Below are positions 55,363 to 63,602 of a stretch of DNA of 64,000 nt, piece after piece. Under the pieces are notes generated by a model, which saw only the letters and a list, made by a program, of their open reading frames with translations, was not told where the DNA came from and searched no databases. Each line of letters opens with the position of its first letter. The stretch's first letter is position 1. This DNA comes from Alphaproteobacteria bacterium (GTDB lineage: Bacteria > Pseudomonadota > Alphaproteobacteria > Micropepsales > Micropepsaceae), in assembly GCA_947467345.1 (NCBI GenBank), contig CANIHD010000014.1, positions 1 through 64,000 on the forward strand, written 5' to 3'. A program made the position numbers and the translations under genes.

Positions 55363-55520
55363 GAACGCTGCCCGCCCTTCCCCCTGGCGCCTCTTGCCCC
55401 ACCGGGGAATTACTCCCGGGCCGGGCGCCTTGTCTCAGCTTGTCACCCCTCCGGCGAGGCGCGCAAGTGAGGCTTTGGTAGGAGTTGCGAGCCTCACCAC
55501 TTGCCTGTCTATAAGGGGCT
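55363..55520. promoter_or_regulatory. Divergent promoter region of the glycolate module
   Basis: 158 bases between the permease (minus) and glcD (plus) must hold promoters for both operons. I see a GC-rich imperfect repeat (cggggaattactcccggg near 55,405) but no assignable regulator site. No GlcC-type regulator gene is in the window. Confidence 0.4.
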
Positions 55521-57008
55521 ATGATCGATCTTCCCATTCCCGATGAGAAAGTGCTCGCGCGGCGGCAGGAGATTGCGAACGCGCTGCTCCGCATCGTTCC
55601 CGACGGTGTGGTGGCGGATCGCGCAACCCTGACCGCCTATGACAGCGACGCGCTGAACGGCTATCGGCAGATTCCGCTGGTGTGCGTGTTGCCGCGCAAT
55701 GCCCAGCAGGTGTCGGCGGTGCTGAGTTTTGCAGCGCGCGAAAATATCCGCATCGTGCCGCGTGGCGCCGGAACCTCACTTTCGGGCGGCGCGCTGCCTT
55801 TGGCGGACGGCATACTTCTCAGCCTCACACGCATGAACAACATTTTGGATATCGATTACGAAAACCGCTGCGTGGTGGTTCAGCCGGGCGTGACAAATGC
55901 AGGCGTCACGCGCGCAGTTGAGGCGCGCGGCTTCTACTACGCGCCCGACCCGTCGAGCCAGATCGCCTGCACCATTGGCGGCAATGTGGCGGAGAATTCC
56001 GGCGGCATTCACTGCCTGAAATACGGCCTGACGACGCATAATCTCATGGGCGTCGAACTCGTTCTGATCAACGGCGAGCGCGTTCGCATCGGCGGCAAAC
56101 ATGCCGGCGATTGCGGGCTGGATATTCTGGGTGTCATTGCCGGCTCCGAAGGCCTTCTCGGTGTGGTGACGGAAGCGACATTGCGCATCCTCCCGCGCGC
56201 GCCGGTGACGCGAACATTCCTGATCGCTTTCGCCGACACGGAATCGGCCGCGCGCGCCGTGGGCGAAATCATCGCCGATGGAATTGTTCCCGCAGCGCTG
56301 GAATTCATGGACCGGCGCTGCGTCGATGCCGTGGAAGCATTTTGCGCCCCCGGCTATCCGCCCGGCGCCGAAGCGATTTTGATCATCGAACTCGACGGCA
56401 TGGAGGTCGAAGCCGAGGACGTGTGCCGCCGCGTCTCCGCCATCGCCGCCCGAAACCACGCTATCTCCTCGCGCGAATGCGCCAGTGCGGAAGAACGCAC
56501 GCGCGTGTGGTCGGGGCGCAAAGCCGCGTTTGCCGCCATGGGTCGGTTGCAGCCCGACATGCTATGCATGGACGGAACCATTCCACGCCGCGCTTTGCCA
56601 TTTGTCTTGGGCGAAATCGCCGCCATGTCGGAGCGCTACGGGCTCGGCTGCTGCAATGTATTTCACGCCGGCGACGGAAATTTGCATCCACTCATCGTGT
56701 TCGACGTGATGAAAGACGACGAGCTGGAACGCGCGGAAGCGTTCGGCGCCGAAATCTTGAAACTCTGCGTCAAAGTTGGCGGCGTTCTGACCGGCGAGCA
56801 CGGCGTCGGCGTTGAGAAAAAGGCGCTGATGGGCGAGATGTTTTCGCCGACCGATCTAGGCCAGCAGGAGCGGCTGAAATGCGCCTTCGATGCGCGCGGG
56901 CTTCTGAACCCCGGAAAAGTATTTCCCATTCTCCATGCCTGCGTCGAGCAGGGCCACATGCATGTGCGAAATGGCCGGATACCATTCGCCAATCTGCCGC
57001 GAATGTAG
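55521..57008 (+). CDS. glcD: Glycolate oxidase, FAD-linked subunit GlcD
   Basis: A 495-residue FAD-linked oxidase of the PCMH type. FAD binding: NIRIVPRGAGTSLSGGALPL and RMNNILDIDYENRCVVVQPG, then GGNVAENSGGIHCLKYGLT. C-terminal domain: CNVFHAGDGNLHPLIVFD with the conserved His set and GVLTGEHGVGVEKKALM. It oxidises glycolate (or D-lactate) to glyoxylate (or pyruvate) and passes electrons to GlcE/GlcF. It is the first gene of glcDEF. ATG start at 55521 lies close behind AAGGGG. Confidence 0.93.
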   Translation: MIDLPIPDEKVLARRQEIANALLRIVPDGVVADRATLTAYDSDALNGYRQIPLVCVLPRNAQQVSAVLSFAARENIRIVPRGAGTSLSGGALPLADGILLSLTRMNNILDIDYENRCVVVQPGVTNAGVTRAVEARGFYYAPDPSSQIACTIGGNVAENSGGIHCLKYGLTTHNLMGVELVLINGERVRIGGKHAGDCGLDILGVIAGSEGLLGVVTEATLRILPRAPVTRTFLIAFADTESAARAVGEIIADGIVPAALEFMDRRCVDAVEAFCAPGYPPGAEAILIIELDGMEVEAEDVCRRVSAIAARNHAISSRECASAEERTRVWSGRKAAFAAMGRLQPDMLCMDGTIPRRALPFVLGEIAAMSERYGLGCCNVFHAGDGNLHPLIVFDVMKDDELERAEAFGAEILKLCVKVGGVLTGEHGVGVEKKALMGEMFSPTDLGQQERLKCAFDARGLLNPGKVFPILHACVEQGHMHVRNGRIPFANLPRM

Positions 57009-57011
57009 CGC

Positions 57012-58190
57012 GTGCAGAAACTTTCCCCTCGCGACGAAACGGAAATCGCCGACATTGTGCGCGCGGCAGCGGACGGCGCGTCCTTCGAGATTGTCTCCGG
57101 CGGCAGCAAGCGGAATATGGGCCGCGCCACTGAGGCAGGCACTCTTTTGGACGTCAGCGCTCTTTCCGGAATTGTGGCCTATGAGCCGGACGAGCTGGTG
57201 TTGACGGTGCGCGCGGCAACAACGCTCACTGAAGTGACCGCGTTGCTTGCAAGCCGCAATCAGATGCTGGGCTTTGCGCCGGCAGATTGGGGGCCACTTT
57301 TGGGAGCGGAGCAAGGCTCCGCAACGATGGCAGGAATTGTCGGCAGCAATTCCAGCGGCGCGCGGCGCGTGAAGGCTGGCGCGGTGCGCGATCATCTGAT
57401 TGGCGCGCGCTTCGTTAACGGGGCCGGCGAAATCATCAAGGCCGGCGGACGCGTGGTGAAAAATGTTACCGGCTTCGACATCGCTAAATTGATGGCCGGC
57501 GCATTCGGCACGCTCGGTGTTTTGACGGAACTGACCTTCCGCGTAGTACCCGCGCCGCAGGCCGCGCCTGTTGTAGCCTTACGCGATTGCACGCCTGAGT
57601 CAGGGTTGCAGGCATTGCGCGACGCGGCTTCATTGCCGCTGGAGGCGACGGGACTTGCCTATTTGCCAAGCTCGATCTCAGGCCCGCAATTCCCGAACGG
57701 CGTGGCTTTGATCCGCGTCGAGGGTTCGCATGACGCCGTGGCCGATAAAACGGCGCGATTGATGAAAGCTTTTGTGGCGCATGATCCCATCATGCTCGCG
57801 GAAGATACAGGCGCGGCTCTGTTTCGCGAGATCGACAATGGCGGCGTCTTCCGCGGCACAGGCTCCGATCTTTGGCGCCTATGTGTTCCCACCTCGGCGT
57901 CTGCCGAGGCTTTGTCAGCCAGCGGTGCTACGAACTGGTATGCCGATTGGGCCGGTGGGCTTCTCTGGTTGGAATTGCCGGCCACGGAGTCAGTTGCCGC
58001 ACACCTTCGTGCGATCACGGCCAAGCATGGCGGGCACGCAATGCTGATGCGGGCGGCAGTGCAGTCACGTAAAACGCTTGCCGTATTCGAACCCGAGCCA
58101 CCGGCGCGTGCTGGTCTAACGCGGTCGATCAAAGCCGCGTTCGACCCCAAGCATGTCTTGAACCCCGGTCGGATGTACGAGGATCTCTAA
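57012..58190 (+). CDS. glcE: Glycolate oxidase, FAD-binding subunit GlcE
   Basis: A 392-residue protein starting at GTG, 3 bases after glcD. FAD-binding PCMH-type domain: FEIVSGGSKRNMGRATEAG, VTALLASRNQMLGFAPADWG, AGIVGSNSSGARRVKAGAVR, GGRVVKNVTGFDIAKLMAGA. C-terminus VLNPGRMYEDL. Slightly longer than E. coli GlcE (about 350). It forms a complex with GlcD and GlcF at the membrane. Its stop overlaps the glcF start (TAATG). Confidence 0.9.
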   Translation: MQKLSPRDETEIADIVRAAADGASFEIVSGGSKRNMGRATEAGTLLDVSALSGIVAYEPDELVLTVRAATTLTEVTALLASRNQMLGFAPADWGPLLGAEQGSATMAGIVGSNSSGARRVKAGAVRDHLIGARFVNGAGEIIKAGGRVVKNVTGFDIAKLMAGAFGTLGVLTELTFRVVPAPQAAPVVALRDCTPESGLQALRDAASLPLEATGLAYLPSSISGPQFPNGVALIRVEGSHDAVADKTARLMKAFVAHDPIMLAEDTGAALFREIDNGGVFRGTGSDLWRLCVPTSASAEALSASGATNWYADWAGGLLWLELPATESVAAHLRAITAKHGGHAMLMRAAVQSRKTLAVFEPEPPARAGLTRSIKAAFDPKHVLNPGRMYEDL

Positions 58191-59455
58191 TGCGTACGGC
58201 GTTCAGCGAGGAGTTGCTTAAAGATCCGCATCTGAAAGATGCCGAACGTAATTTGCGTAAATGCGTGCATTGCGGATTTTGCACCGCCACCTGCCCGACC
58301 TATCTGGTACTGGGTGACGAGCGCGACTCCCCGCGCGGTCGCATCGCGCTGATGCAGAACATGCTGGAAAGCGGCACTGCGCCTTCGCCGGAAACGGTGA
58401 AACATCTCGACCGCTGCCTCTCATGCCTTGGATGCCGCACCACCTGCCCGTCCGGTGTCGACTACGCGTCGCTGATCGACACCTCGCGCGTTCATATCGA
58501 AAAGCATTATCGGAGGCCGTGGCGCGAACGCATGCTCCGTGCCTTTGTGCTGCATATGCTGATGCGCCCTCGCCTATTCGGGCTCATGGCGCGGGCGGCG
58601 CAACTCTTCCACCCACTGACGCCATTGCTTCCGAAAGAATTACGCGCGATGGCTTCCAAAGCGCCCCGCTTACAGTCTCTTTCGTCAGCACATCGCGAAG
58701 AGATCGCGCTCACTTCCGCGGCAACACGCGTTGCTGTTCTGCCCGGTTGCGTGCAGCGCGAAATGGCGCCGTCCATCGATTTGGCGGCCCGGCGTGTGCT
58801 GGCGCGGCGGAATATTTCCGCTGTGCCTCTCACGCAAACTGGCTGCTGCGGTTCACTGGCGCTTCATATGGGCCAAGAAGAACTGGCCAAATCTTGCGCC
58901 CGCAAAATGATCGCTGCGGTCGAAGCGGAAAACGTAAAATCGCCGTTGGACGGCGTTCTTATCAACGCGACCGGCTGCGCCGCCTATATGAAGGATTACC
59001 CGCGTCTTTTCGCAGGTGACCCGGAGTGGCAAGCGCGTGCTGAACGCTTCGTGTCCACACTTAAAGATTTCTCGGAAGTCGCAGTCCCTCGCACCGCATC
59101 AAACAAAGGCATACGCATCGCCTATCATCCGCCCTGCTCGCTGCAGCACGGACAACGCATTCACGGCCTAGGAGAAAAACTTCTGGCCGCAGCCGGCTAT
59201 GAACTCACCGCTATTCCCGACAGCCATTTGTGCTGCGGTTCGGCGGGCAGCTACAGCCTATTGCAGCCCGAAATTTCCTCCGAATTGCGAGAACGCAAAC
59301 TCGCGGCGATACGAAGCACCGGCGCCGAGATCGTGGCGTCAGGAAATCTCGGTTGCCTGTCGCAGCTTGCGGGCGAGGATGAAGCTCCAACCGTCCATAT
59401 CGCCGAACTTATCGATTGGGCTGAGGGTGGCCCTAAGCCGGTTTCGCTGCGTTAA
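58190..59455 (+). CDS. glcF: Glycolate oxidase, iron-sulfur subunit GlcF
   Basis: A 421-residue iron-sulfur protein. Two 4Fe-4S motifs near the N-terminus: CVHCGFCTATCP and CLSCLGCRTTCP. Two CCG-type cysteine-rich domains follow (QTGCCGSLALHMG and SHLCCGSAGSYSLL), as in the GlcF/LutA/heterodisulfide-reductase family. It carries electrons from GlcDE into the quinone pool. Overlaps glcE by one base, so the three are a coupled operon. Its 3' end overlaps the O-antigen-ligase remnant on the opposite strand by 23 bases. Confidence 0.93.
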   Translation: MRTAFSEELLKDPHLKDAERNLRKCVHCGFCTATCPTYLVLGDERDSPRGRIALMQNMLESGTAPSPETVKHLDRCLSCLGCRTTCPSGVDYASLIDTSRVHIEKHYRRPWRERMLRAFVLHMLMRPRLFGLMARAAQLFHPLTPLLPKELRAMASKAPRLQSLSSAHREEIALTSAATRVAVLPGCVQREMAPSIDLAARRVLARRNISAVPLTQTGCCGSLALHMGQEELAKSCARKMIAAVEAENVKSPLDGVLINATGCAAYMKDYPRLFAGDPEWQARAERFVSTLKDFSEVAVPRTASNKGIRIAYHPPCSLQHGQRIHGLGEKLLAAAGYELTAIPDSHLCCGSAGSYSLLQPEISSELRERKLAAIRSTGAEIVASGNLGCLSQLAGEDEAPTVHIAELIDWAEGGPKPVSLR

Positions 59456-59998
59456 AATGGCTGATGAAGCGAAAGCGGCCCGCAGCAACCGGCGTGTGAT
59501 AGGCGCGCGCGGCCAAAGCAAGGCCCCAGATCAGGCCCATATTTATGTAGAGATGGCGCCAATGATTGCTGTCGATCAAAAAGCCCTGAAGCGCGTGTAC
59601 AACGAAACTCGCCAGCGCCACCACCGCAATACCGCGCAATGAAGGCGGCAATTTCAGCGCGCGGATCCCAGCGCCAATCGTCAGGACTGTAAGCCCGCCC
59701 CAGCCGGCAATCGACATCAGTCCGCCCGAGACGAATACATTCACATAAACATTGTGCGGCATGAGTCCCCAAATATGCGGCCACTGGAAAAGGCCGATGC
59801 CGAGGGGATGCTGCAACGCCATCCAGAAAGCCGCCTGCATGCTTTCGAAGCGTCCGCCGGCGGCGGTGTCATAGGATTGCGCTAGAGCGAAGCGCTGCAC
59901 AAAGAGATCACGCACCTCGGGCAGTGTCAGTGCCCAGCCAATGGCGATTGTAGCAATCGCAGTCAGCGCAAGAACGAAGCCGGCGAGCCGCGTACGTT
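59433..59998 (-). pseudogene. O-antigen ligase/Wzy-family protein, C-terminal fragment
   Basis: The minus strand from about 59,998 to 59,433 codes for roughly 185 residues of a multi-helix protein with the O-antigen ligase/polymerase motif: GRFESMQAAFWMALQHPLGI, MPHNVYVNVFVSGG, and helices FVLALTAIATIAIGWAL and GGLTVLTIGAGI. A full member has 400-450 residues, so about the first half is missing. Upstream of about 60,000 the frame runs into the start of a different gene (permease-prefix type), showing a junction. The apparent ATG at 60,026 lies in that foreign segment. Likely dead. Confidence 0.78.
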
Positions 59999-60054
59999 GC
60001 CCGCCATTGGCCGATCTGATCTTCAAGCGATGAAGAATGATTGGGCGACGTCAT
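59999..60054 (-). pseudogene. 5' stub of a permease-prefix-domain gene
   Basis: An ATG at 60,054, three bases after the PadR-gene stop, reads MTSPNHSSSLEDQIGQWR, which resembles the start of proteins with permease prefix domain 1 (L-E-x-Q-I-x-x-W-R) that commonly follow PadR regulators. Beyond about 60,000 the frame leaves this family and the O-antigen-ligase sequence begins in another frame. Only 18 codons remain, so the family call rests on a short match and on context. Confidence 0.5.
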
Positions 60055-60057
60055 CGC

Positions 60058-60420
60058 TTATGCTCCTCGCGGAAGCGCTACGGGAGCGATTACGAGCGCG
60101 CCCCAGATGTTTTGCAGTGTGGCGTCCACCGCTTGCCATTGCTGGCGCTCTTCGGCGAGCTGAGCGCGGCCCTGTTCCGTGATGCGATAATATTTGCGGC
60201 GGCGGCCCGTTTCGGCGACCTCCCACTCGGCCTCGATATGGCCGAGCCGCTCGAGCCGATGGAGGACCGGGTAGAGCATTCCGTCCGTCCACTCCATGCG
60301 CCCGCGCGAAAGCTCCCGCACGCGCTTGAGGATGGCGTAGCCATAGCCCTCCCCCTCCGCCAGGATCGCCAAAACGATCGGGGTCGAGGACGCGGCTATC
60401 AAGTCTTTGTTTATTTTCAT
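60058..60420 (-). CDS. PadR-family transcriptional regulator
   Basis: About 120 residues from the ATG at 60,420 (MKINKDLIAASSTPIVLAIL); the frame is open to 60,477 but earlier starts add residues outside the family. Winged-helix marks: EGEGYGYAILKRVRELSRGR, WTDGMLYPVLHRLERLGHIE, EWEVAETGRRRKYYRITEQG. PadR proteins repress transporters or detoxification genes next to them. Its usual partner, a permease-prefix gene, is only a stub here. The divergent cytochrome gene shares the 135-base gap upstream. Confidence 0.85.
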   Translation of the reverse strand: MKINKDLIAASSTPIVLAILAEGEGYGYAILKRVRELSRGRMEWTDGMLYPVLHRLERLGHIEAEWEVAETGRRRKYYRITEQGRAQLAEERQQWQAVDATLQNIWGALVIAPVALPRGA

Positions 60421-60556
60421 GATTCTTAACGCACGGCGATGGCGGATATGCCCACCATACATACCAGCATTATACATAGCAGTGTTATGTATTCAAGTCG
60501 TCAGACGTCATAGGCGCATGGCAGAATGCGTCGGACGCTTCACCGCCGAGTTCTCG

Positions 60557-60862
60557 ATGCTTCGCCTCTCCGCGCTCATTGCTGCGCTCGCCCTGTTGCC
60601 GTTCATGGCGCCAGCACGAGCCCAAACGCCGTTGGAAGCGGGCGCGCGGATCTACGCGAAGAAATGTTCCGAATGTCACGGCGCGCGCCTGCGCAATCCG
60701 GGCACCTCGTTCGACCTCAAGAAATTGAAAGCCGATGAGCGCGCACGCTTCGAGAAATCGGTGCTGGACGGCAAAGGGCAGATGCCGCCCTGGCGCGGCG
60801 CGCTCAGCGAAGAACAAATCGGCCAGCTCTGGGCCTATGTCCGCGAATACGCTTACGAGTAA
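60557..60862 (+). CDS. Secreted monohaem cytochrome c
   Basis: About 101 residues from the ATG at 60,557, chosen for its signal peptide (MLRLSALIAALALLPFMAP, cleavage at ARAQ). The haem site is CSECH in YAKKCSECHGARLRNPG, and the axial Met is likely in KGQMPPWRGALSEEQIGQLW, typical of a small class I cytochrome c. It acts in periplasmic electron transfer. A longer frame starts at 60,407 but overlaps the divergent PadR promoter region. No oxidase partner is adjacent. Confidence 0.82.
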   Translation: MLRLSALIAALALLPFMAPARAQTPLEAGARIYAKKCSECHGARLRNPGTSFDLKKLKADERARFEKSVLDGKGQMPPWRGALSEEQIGQLWAYVREYAYE

Positions 60863-60901
60863 TTTAAGTTGGAAGTGCCGGCCGTTGTGCCCAAACGGAA
60901 A

Positions 60902-60925
60902 CGGGCGACCGTTGCCGGCCGCCCG
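60902..60925. terminator. Weak hairpin between cytochrome and cold-shock genes
   Basis: cgggcg-accg-ttgc-cggc-cgcccg pairs with one mismatch, between two convergent genes. The T-tract is poor on both strands (best on the minus side, TTTCCGTTT), so it is only a possible terminator for the cold-shock gene. Confidence 0.3.
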
Positions 60926-60948
60926 CTCCAATCAACAAACGATGCGAA

Positions 60949-61152
60949 TTACACCGCTTTCAGATTGACCGCTTTGACGCCGCGCGGGTCGGGCTGAACG
61001 TCGAACGAGACCTTCTGCCCTTCCGTCAGCGTACGCAGACCAGCCGCTTCGACAGCGGTGGCATGGACGAACACGTCCTTGCCGCCGGTCTCCGGGGCGA
61101 TAAAACCGAAGCCTTTGGTTGCGTTGAAAAACTTTACGGTTCCGATTGCCAT
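60949..61152 (-). CDS. Cold-shock protein (CspA family)
   Basis: A 67-residue single-domain cold-shock protein from the ATG at 61,152; the frame is open upstream but the family starts at [20 protein letters not shown], i.e. [19 protein letters not shown]1 is KGFGFI, RNP2-like is VFVHAT. It binds single-stranded RNA/DNA and prevents secondary structure, either on cold shock or in general growth. Its long leader (about 150 bases to the next gene) may carry regulation, which I cannot assign. Confidence 0.92.
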   Translation of the reverse strand: MAIGTVKFFNATKGFGFIAPETGGKDVFVHATAVEAAGLRTLTEGQKVSFDVQPDPRGVKAVNLKAV

Positions 61153-61342
61153 GACAATGCTCCTAACGTGAAAACCGCCCGTGCAACATGCGCGGACGCT
61201 ACGAAGGCGCAATCATTGGGAAGTCTACCGTCTTGCCAGGCGCGCATAACGCGGGTCGGGGTCTTAACAGGTGCGCTTCGTCTAACGGGACGCCTCGTAT
61301 CTGCGTTATATGGCCCCGTTTGCCCGGGCGGCAAGCCAAGTT

Positions 61343-61612
61343 CTAGTGACTGGGCGCTTTTTTCATAGCGCGCTTACGGAGCCGCGCGGCCGGCGCGGGC
61401 TCTTTGCCGGCCTTCACAGCCGCGTCGCTTTCAGCGCGTTCGTCCTCTTCCTTGGCGAGGCGCAGCGCCTTCAGCCGCGCAATCTTGCCGGTGTCGGCTG
61501 CGTGGGCGCGCTCGCGCTCGTGGCGGAACACATCATCGCGTTGGGAGATTTTGGCGAACTGGTCTTGAGCCTTGCGGCGCCCCACATTCCGGCGTGAATC
61601 ATTCTCGGCCAT
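61343..61612 (-). CDS. Small basic/charged alphaproteobacterial protein of unknown function
   Basis: About 89 residues from the ATG at 61,612 (MAENDSRRNVGRRKAQDQFA); the frame is open to 61,675. Highly charged and mostly helical: KISQRDDVFRHERERAHAA, KIARLKALRLAKEEDERAES, and a Lys/Arg-rich tail. Similar small proteins are common in alphaproteobacteria and are left as hypothetical. A coiled-coil or nucleic-acid-contact role is possible, but nothing specific can be said. Confidence 0.65.
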   Translation of the reverse strand: MAENDSRRNVGRRKAQDQFAKISQRDDVFRHERERAHAADTGKIARLKALRLAKEEDERAESDAAVKAGKEPAPAARLRKRAMKKAPSH

Positions 61613-61747
61613 TGGGGCAGTCCCTTTCCCACGGGTAGCTGAGCCCAGCATAGCGGAAGGGGCCCGAATTTCCACCGGGTGGACGCGGTTTTGCAGCGTC
61701 TTGGGTCGCGAAACCGCAGATTTGTTAGGTTAACGGGCCTAGCGAGA

Positions 61748-62155
61748 CTAGATCGTGCTCATGGTCCGCGCAGCGTAAAAGCCAATCGCAGCGGAGACAC
61801 CAGTGATCATCGATCCCCAGGCAATGTCGACAATCGCCACCTTCACGGACCAGAGCTTGAGCACGGCAAGATTGGTCAGATCGAAGGTCATGTAGCAGAA
61901 GAATCCGAACAGAGCGCCGTAGATGAAGGCGCTTGAGACGGTGCCGATCTTGAACGCCGGCGCCACCGCGAAAATCATCAGACCGACAACCTACAAAAGA
62001 TAGAACAGCACGGCAGCGACAATGTTGGGATTGTCGGTGAGCATCTCGCCGATCTCGGCGCGAAATATCGCGCCGCCCAACGTGCGCAGCCAGATAAGAT
62101 CGAACACGATCATGAAGAGCGCGGCGGCAACATAGGCGATCGCGAAGGGCAGCAT
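61748..62155 (-). pseudogene. DUF2177 membrane protein interrupted by an in-frame amber codon
   Basis: The reading from ATG at 62,155 (MLPFAIAYVAAALFMIVFDL) through IWLRTLGGAIFRAEIGEML runs to ...VLFYLL, then TAG at 61,993-61,991, and continues in the same frame VVGLMIFAVAPAFKIG ... MTFDLTNLAVLKLWSVKVAI to a normal end near 61,748. Together these give the usual 130-odd residues and four helices of DUF2177. Only one codon is wrong; relatives have Tyr there, one base from TAG. Either a fresh nonsense mutation or a sequencing error. It is the third gene after rpoE-chrR, a known ECF/ChrR companion. Confidence 0.8.
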
Positions 62156-62169
62156 GCGGAATCCTTCGC

Positions 62170-62790
62170 TCACATGAATTGGCGGACGACCCACCCGGCA
62201 ATACCGGGAAGACGCGGCGTGCCTTGCGAGCCGATGAGACAGACGCAGGCCTCGTCGGACGAAACGACGGGACTATGCGCGTGCGTTCCGTCCAGTTCCT
62301 GAAAATCGCCCGGACCGTATTCCACGCCGTTGTCGCTGAAGCGGCCGCACAGCACCAAGGTCATTTCAACGCCGTCATGACCATGATGCGGCAAAGCGCG
62401 ACCCGCGCCGGCATAAAGAAGATAGGCGCGCAAATCGGTGGTGCGGTCGTCGATCACCGACGCCATTCGGATGCTCGGCCCGATCCAACGCGACTGGCGA
62501 AATTTTTCATCGATGCCGGCGAGAACCGATGTCGCCATCAGCGGCACGGCTTCCACCGGCGCCGGTGAATCAAGCCTCTCGAGCGCTACGGACAAAGCTT
62601 CTTTGCTCAATTCCGGTTGCGGCAGCGATTCCAAATAGGCGCCGCCGAATGCGTTCCAGACATGTCCTGCACGGCGGCAAACCTCGCAGAGATGAAGATG
62701 CGCGGCGGCGACCAATTCCAGCGCCGGAGGCAACGAACGCGCGGCGAAGGCCATAAGCGTGGAATCGGAAGGGTGATGCAACGCGGTCAT
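62170..62790 (-). CDS. chrR: ChrR-family zinc anti-sigma factor with cupin domain
   Basis: A 206-residue anti-sigma factor. The N-terminal zinc-binding anti-sigma domain has HPSDSTLMAFAARSLPPALE and AAHLHLCEVCRRAGHVW with the H-x3-C-x2-C motif. The C-terminal cupin has ALPHHGHDGVEMTLVLCGRF and YGPGDFQELDGTHAHSPVV with metal-ligand His/Glu. In Rhodobacter, ChrR holds the sigma factor RpoE until singlet oxygen disturbs it. It overlaps the sigma gene by 4 bases (ATGA) and is co-transcribed with it. Confidence 0.9.
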   Translation of the reverse strand: MTALHHPSDSTLMAFAARSLPPALELVAAAHLHLCEVCRRAGHVWNAFGGAYLESLPQPELSKEALSVALERLDSPAPVEAVPLMATSVLAGIDEKFRQSRWIGPSIRMASVIDDRTTDLRAYLLYAGAGRALPHHGHDGVEMTLVLCGRFSDNGVEYGPGDFQELDGTHAHSPVVSSDEACVCLIGSQGTPRLPGIAGWVVRQFM

Positions 62791-63359
62791 AGAATGTCTC
62801 CAAGGGACGCACGCAACCGCGCCATCGCAAGACGCAGGCGGGATTTGACGGTGCCGAGCGGAATGCCGAGATCACGCGCGATTTCGGCATGCGGCTTCTC
62901 TTCAAAAAACGACAGGCGAACAACTTCCATTTGATCCGCAGACAACTCACGCATGGCGACGCGCACACACGTCTCGCGCTCTGCAGCAAAGACCGACGCG
63001 CTTGCATCGTCGCTTTCCGGAAAAGCGGCGGGGTCTATCGCGTAGGCCTGGAGACGGGGCGTGCGCCGCAAGAGGTCGATACGCAGGTTTCGCCCAACCG
63101 CGAAAATCCAGGTCGATGCCGAACTGCGCGAAGGATCGAAACGATCGGCTTTGCGCCACACGGTAAGCATTGTTTCTTGAACCAGCTCTTCGGCCTGCGC
63201 GGAATTCATTCCAAGCCGCATAAAATAAGATTTCAAACGCGGCGCGAATTCCAGGAACAAAGTCGCGAAAGCCACGCGATCTTTTGTAGACGCTATTGAC
63301 GCCAACAAGAGCGAGCCGACCTCCAGGGGGGGCTGAGGCGGTTCGGCCTGCGCCGGCAT
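62787..63359 (-). CDS. rpoE: ECF sigma factor (RpoE/ECF11-like)
   Basis: About 190 residues from the ATG at 63,359; a GTG at 63,443 would add 28 residues. Region 2: FLEFAPRLKSYFMRLGMNSA, EELVQETMLTVWRKADRFDP, SASTWIFAVGRNLRIDLLRR. Region 4: LSADQMEVVRLSFFEEKPHA, EIARDLGIPLGTVKSRLRLA. Paired with a ChrR anti-sigma, so a singlet-oxygen/organic-peroxide stress regulator. A TGATCC-N17-GTA promoter sits upstream on this strand and faces a matching one, so the sigma factor very likely drives its own gene. Confidence 0.9.
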   Translation of the reverse strand: MPAQAEPPQPPLEVGSLLLASIASTKDRVAFATLFLEFAPRLKSYFMRLGMNSAQAEELVQETMLTVWRKADRFDPSRSSASTWIFAVGRNLRIDLLRRTPRLQAYAIDPAAFPESDDASASVFAAERETCVRVAMRELSADQMEVVRLSFFEEKPHAEIARDLGIPLGTVKSRLRLAMARLRASLGDIL

Positions 63360-63447
63360 CAGGCTTGGCACCCGCAACACAATGGCGAATTGCGCAGGCG
63401 CATAGGCCCGACAAGCAACGGCGTGATGGTCAATAGCGTCCACAATT

Positions 63448-63477
63448 TCATTACGGACGTGAACGGAAAATGGATCA
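63448..63477 (-). promoter_or_regulatory. ECF (RpoE-type) promoter for rpoE-chrR
   Basis: On the minus strand TGATCC (63,477-63,472), 17 bases, then GTAATGA (63,454-63,448). This matches the TGATCC -35 class known for Rhodobacter-type RpoE. The expected start of transcription (about 63,441) lies upstream of the ATG at 63,359, consistent with a short leader. Confidence 0.65.
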
Positions 63478-63566
63478 CCTTGGCCTCAGCTTGGGACTTT
63501 CCAAGTCTTACTCCAGACGCGAGCAGCAGCGAATAGCGGGATAGTTCCCAGGGCCGGCGCGATTTG

Positions 63567-63596
63567 TGATCCAGGCCTGGAAATCCCGCGTATAAG
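63567..63596 (+). promoter_or_regulatory. ECF (RpoE-type) promoter for the flavoprotein gene
   Basis: TGATCC (63,567-63,572), 17 bases, then GTATAAG (63,590-63,596), the same layout as the divergent rpoE promoter. The start of transcription would fall at or within a base or two of the ATG at 63,603, and there is no ribosome site, so the mRNA may be leaderless. Confidence 0.65.
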
Positions 63597-63602
63597 CTGC
63601 CG

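Noticed and set aside
61679..61936. Plus-strand 85-codon ORF
   Set aside because: Opposite the DUF2177 gene and intergenic DNA; no motif or ribosome site.
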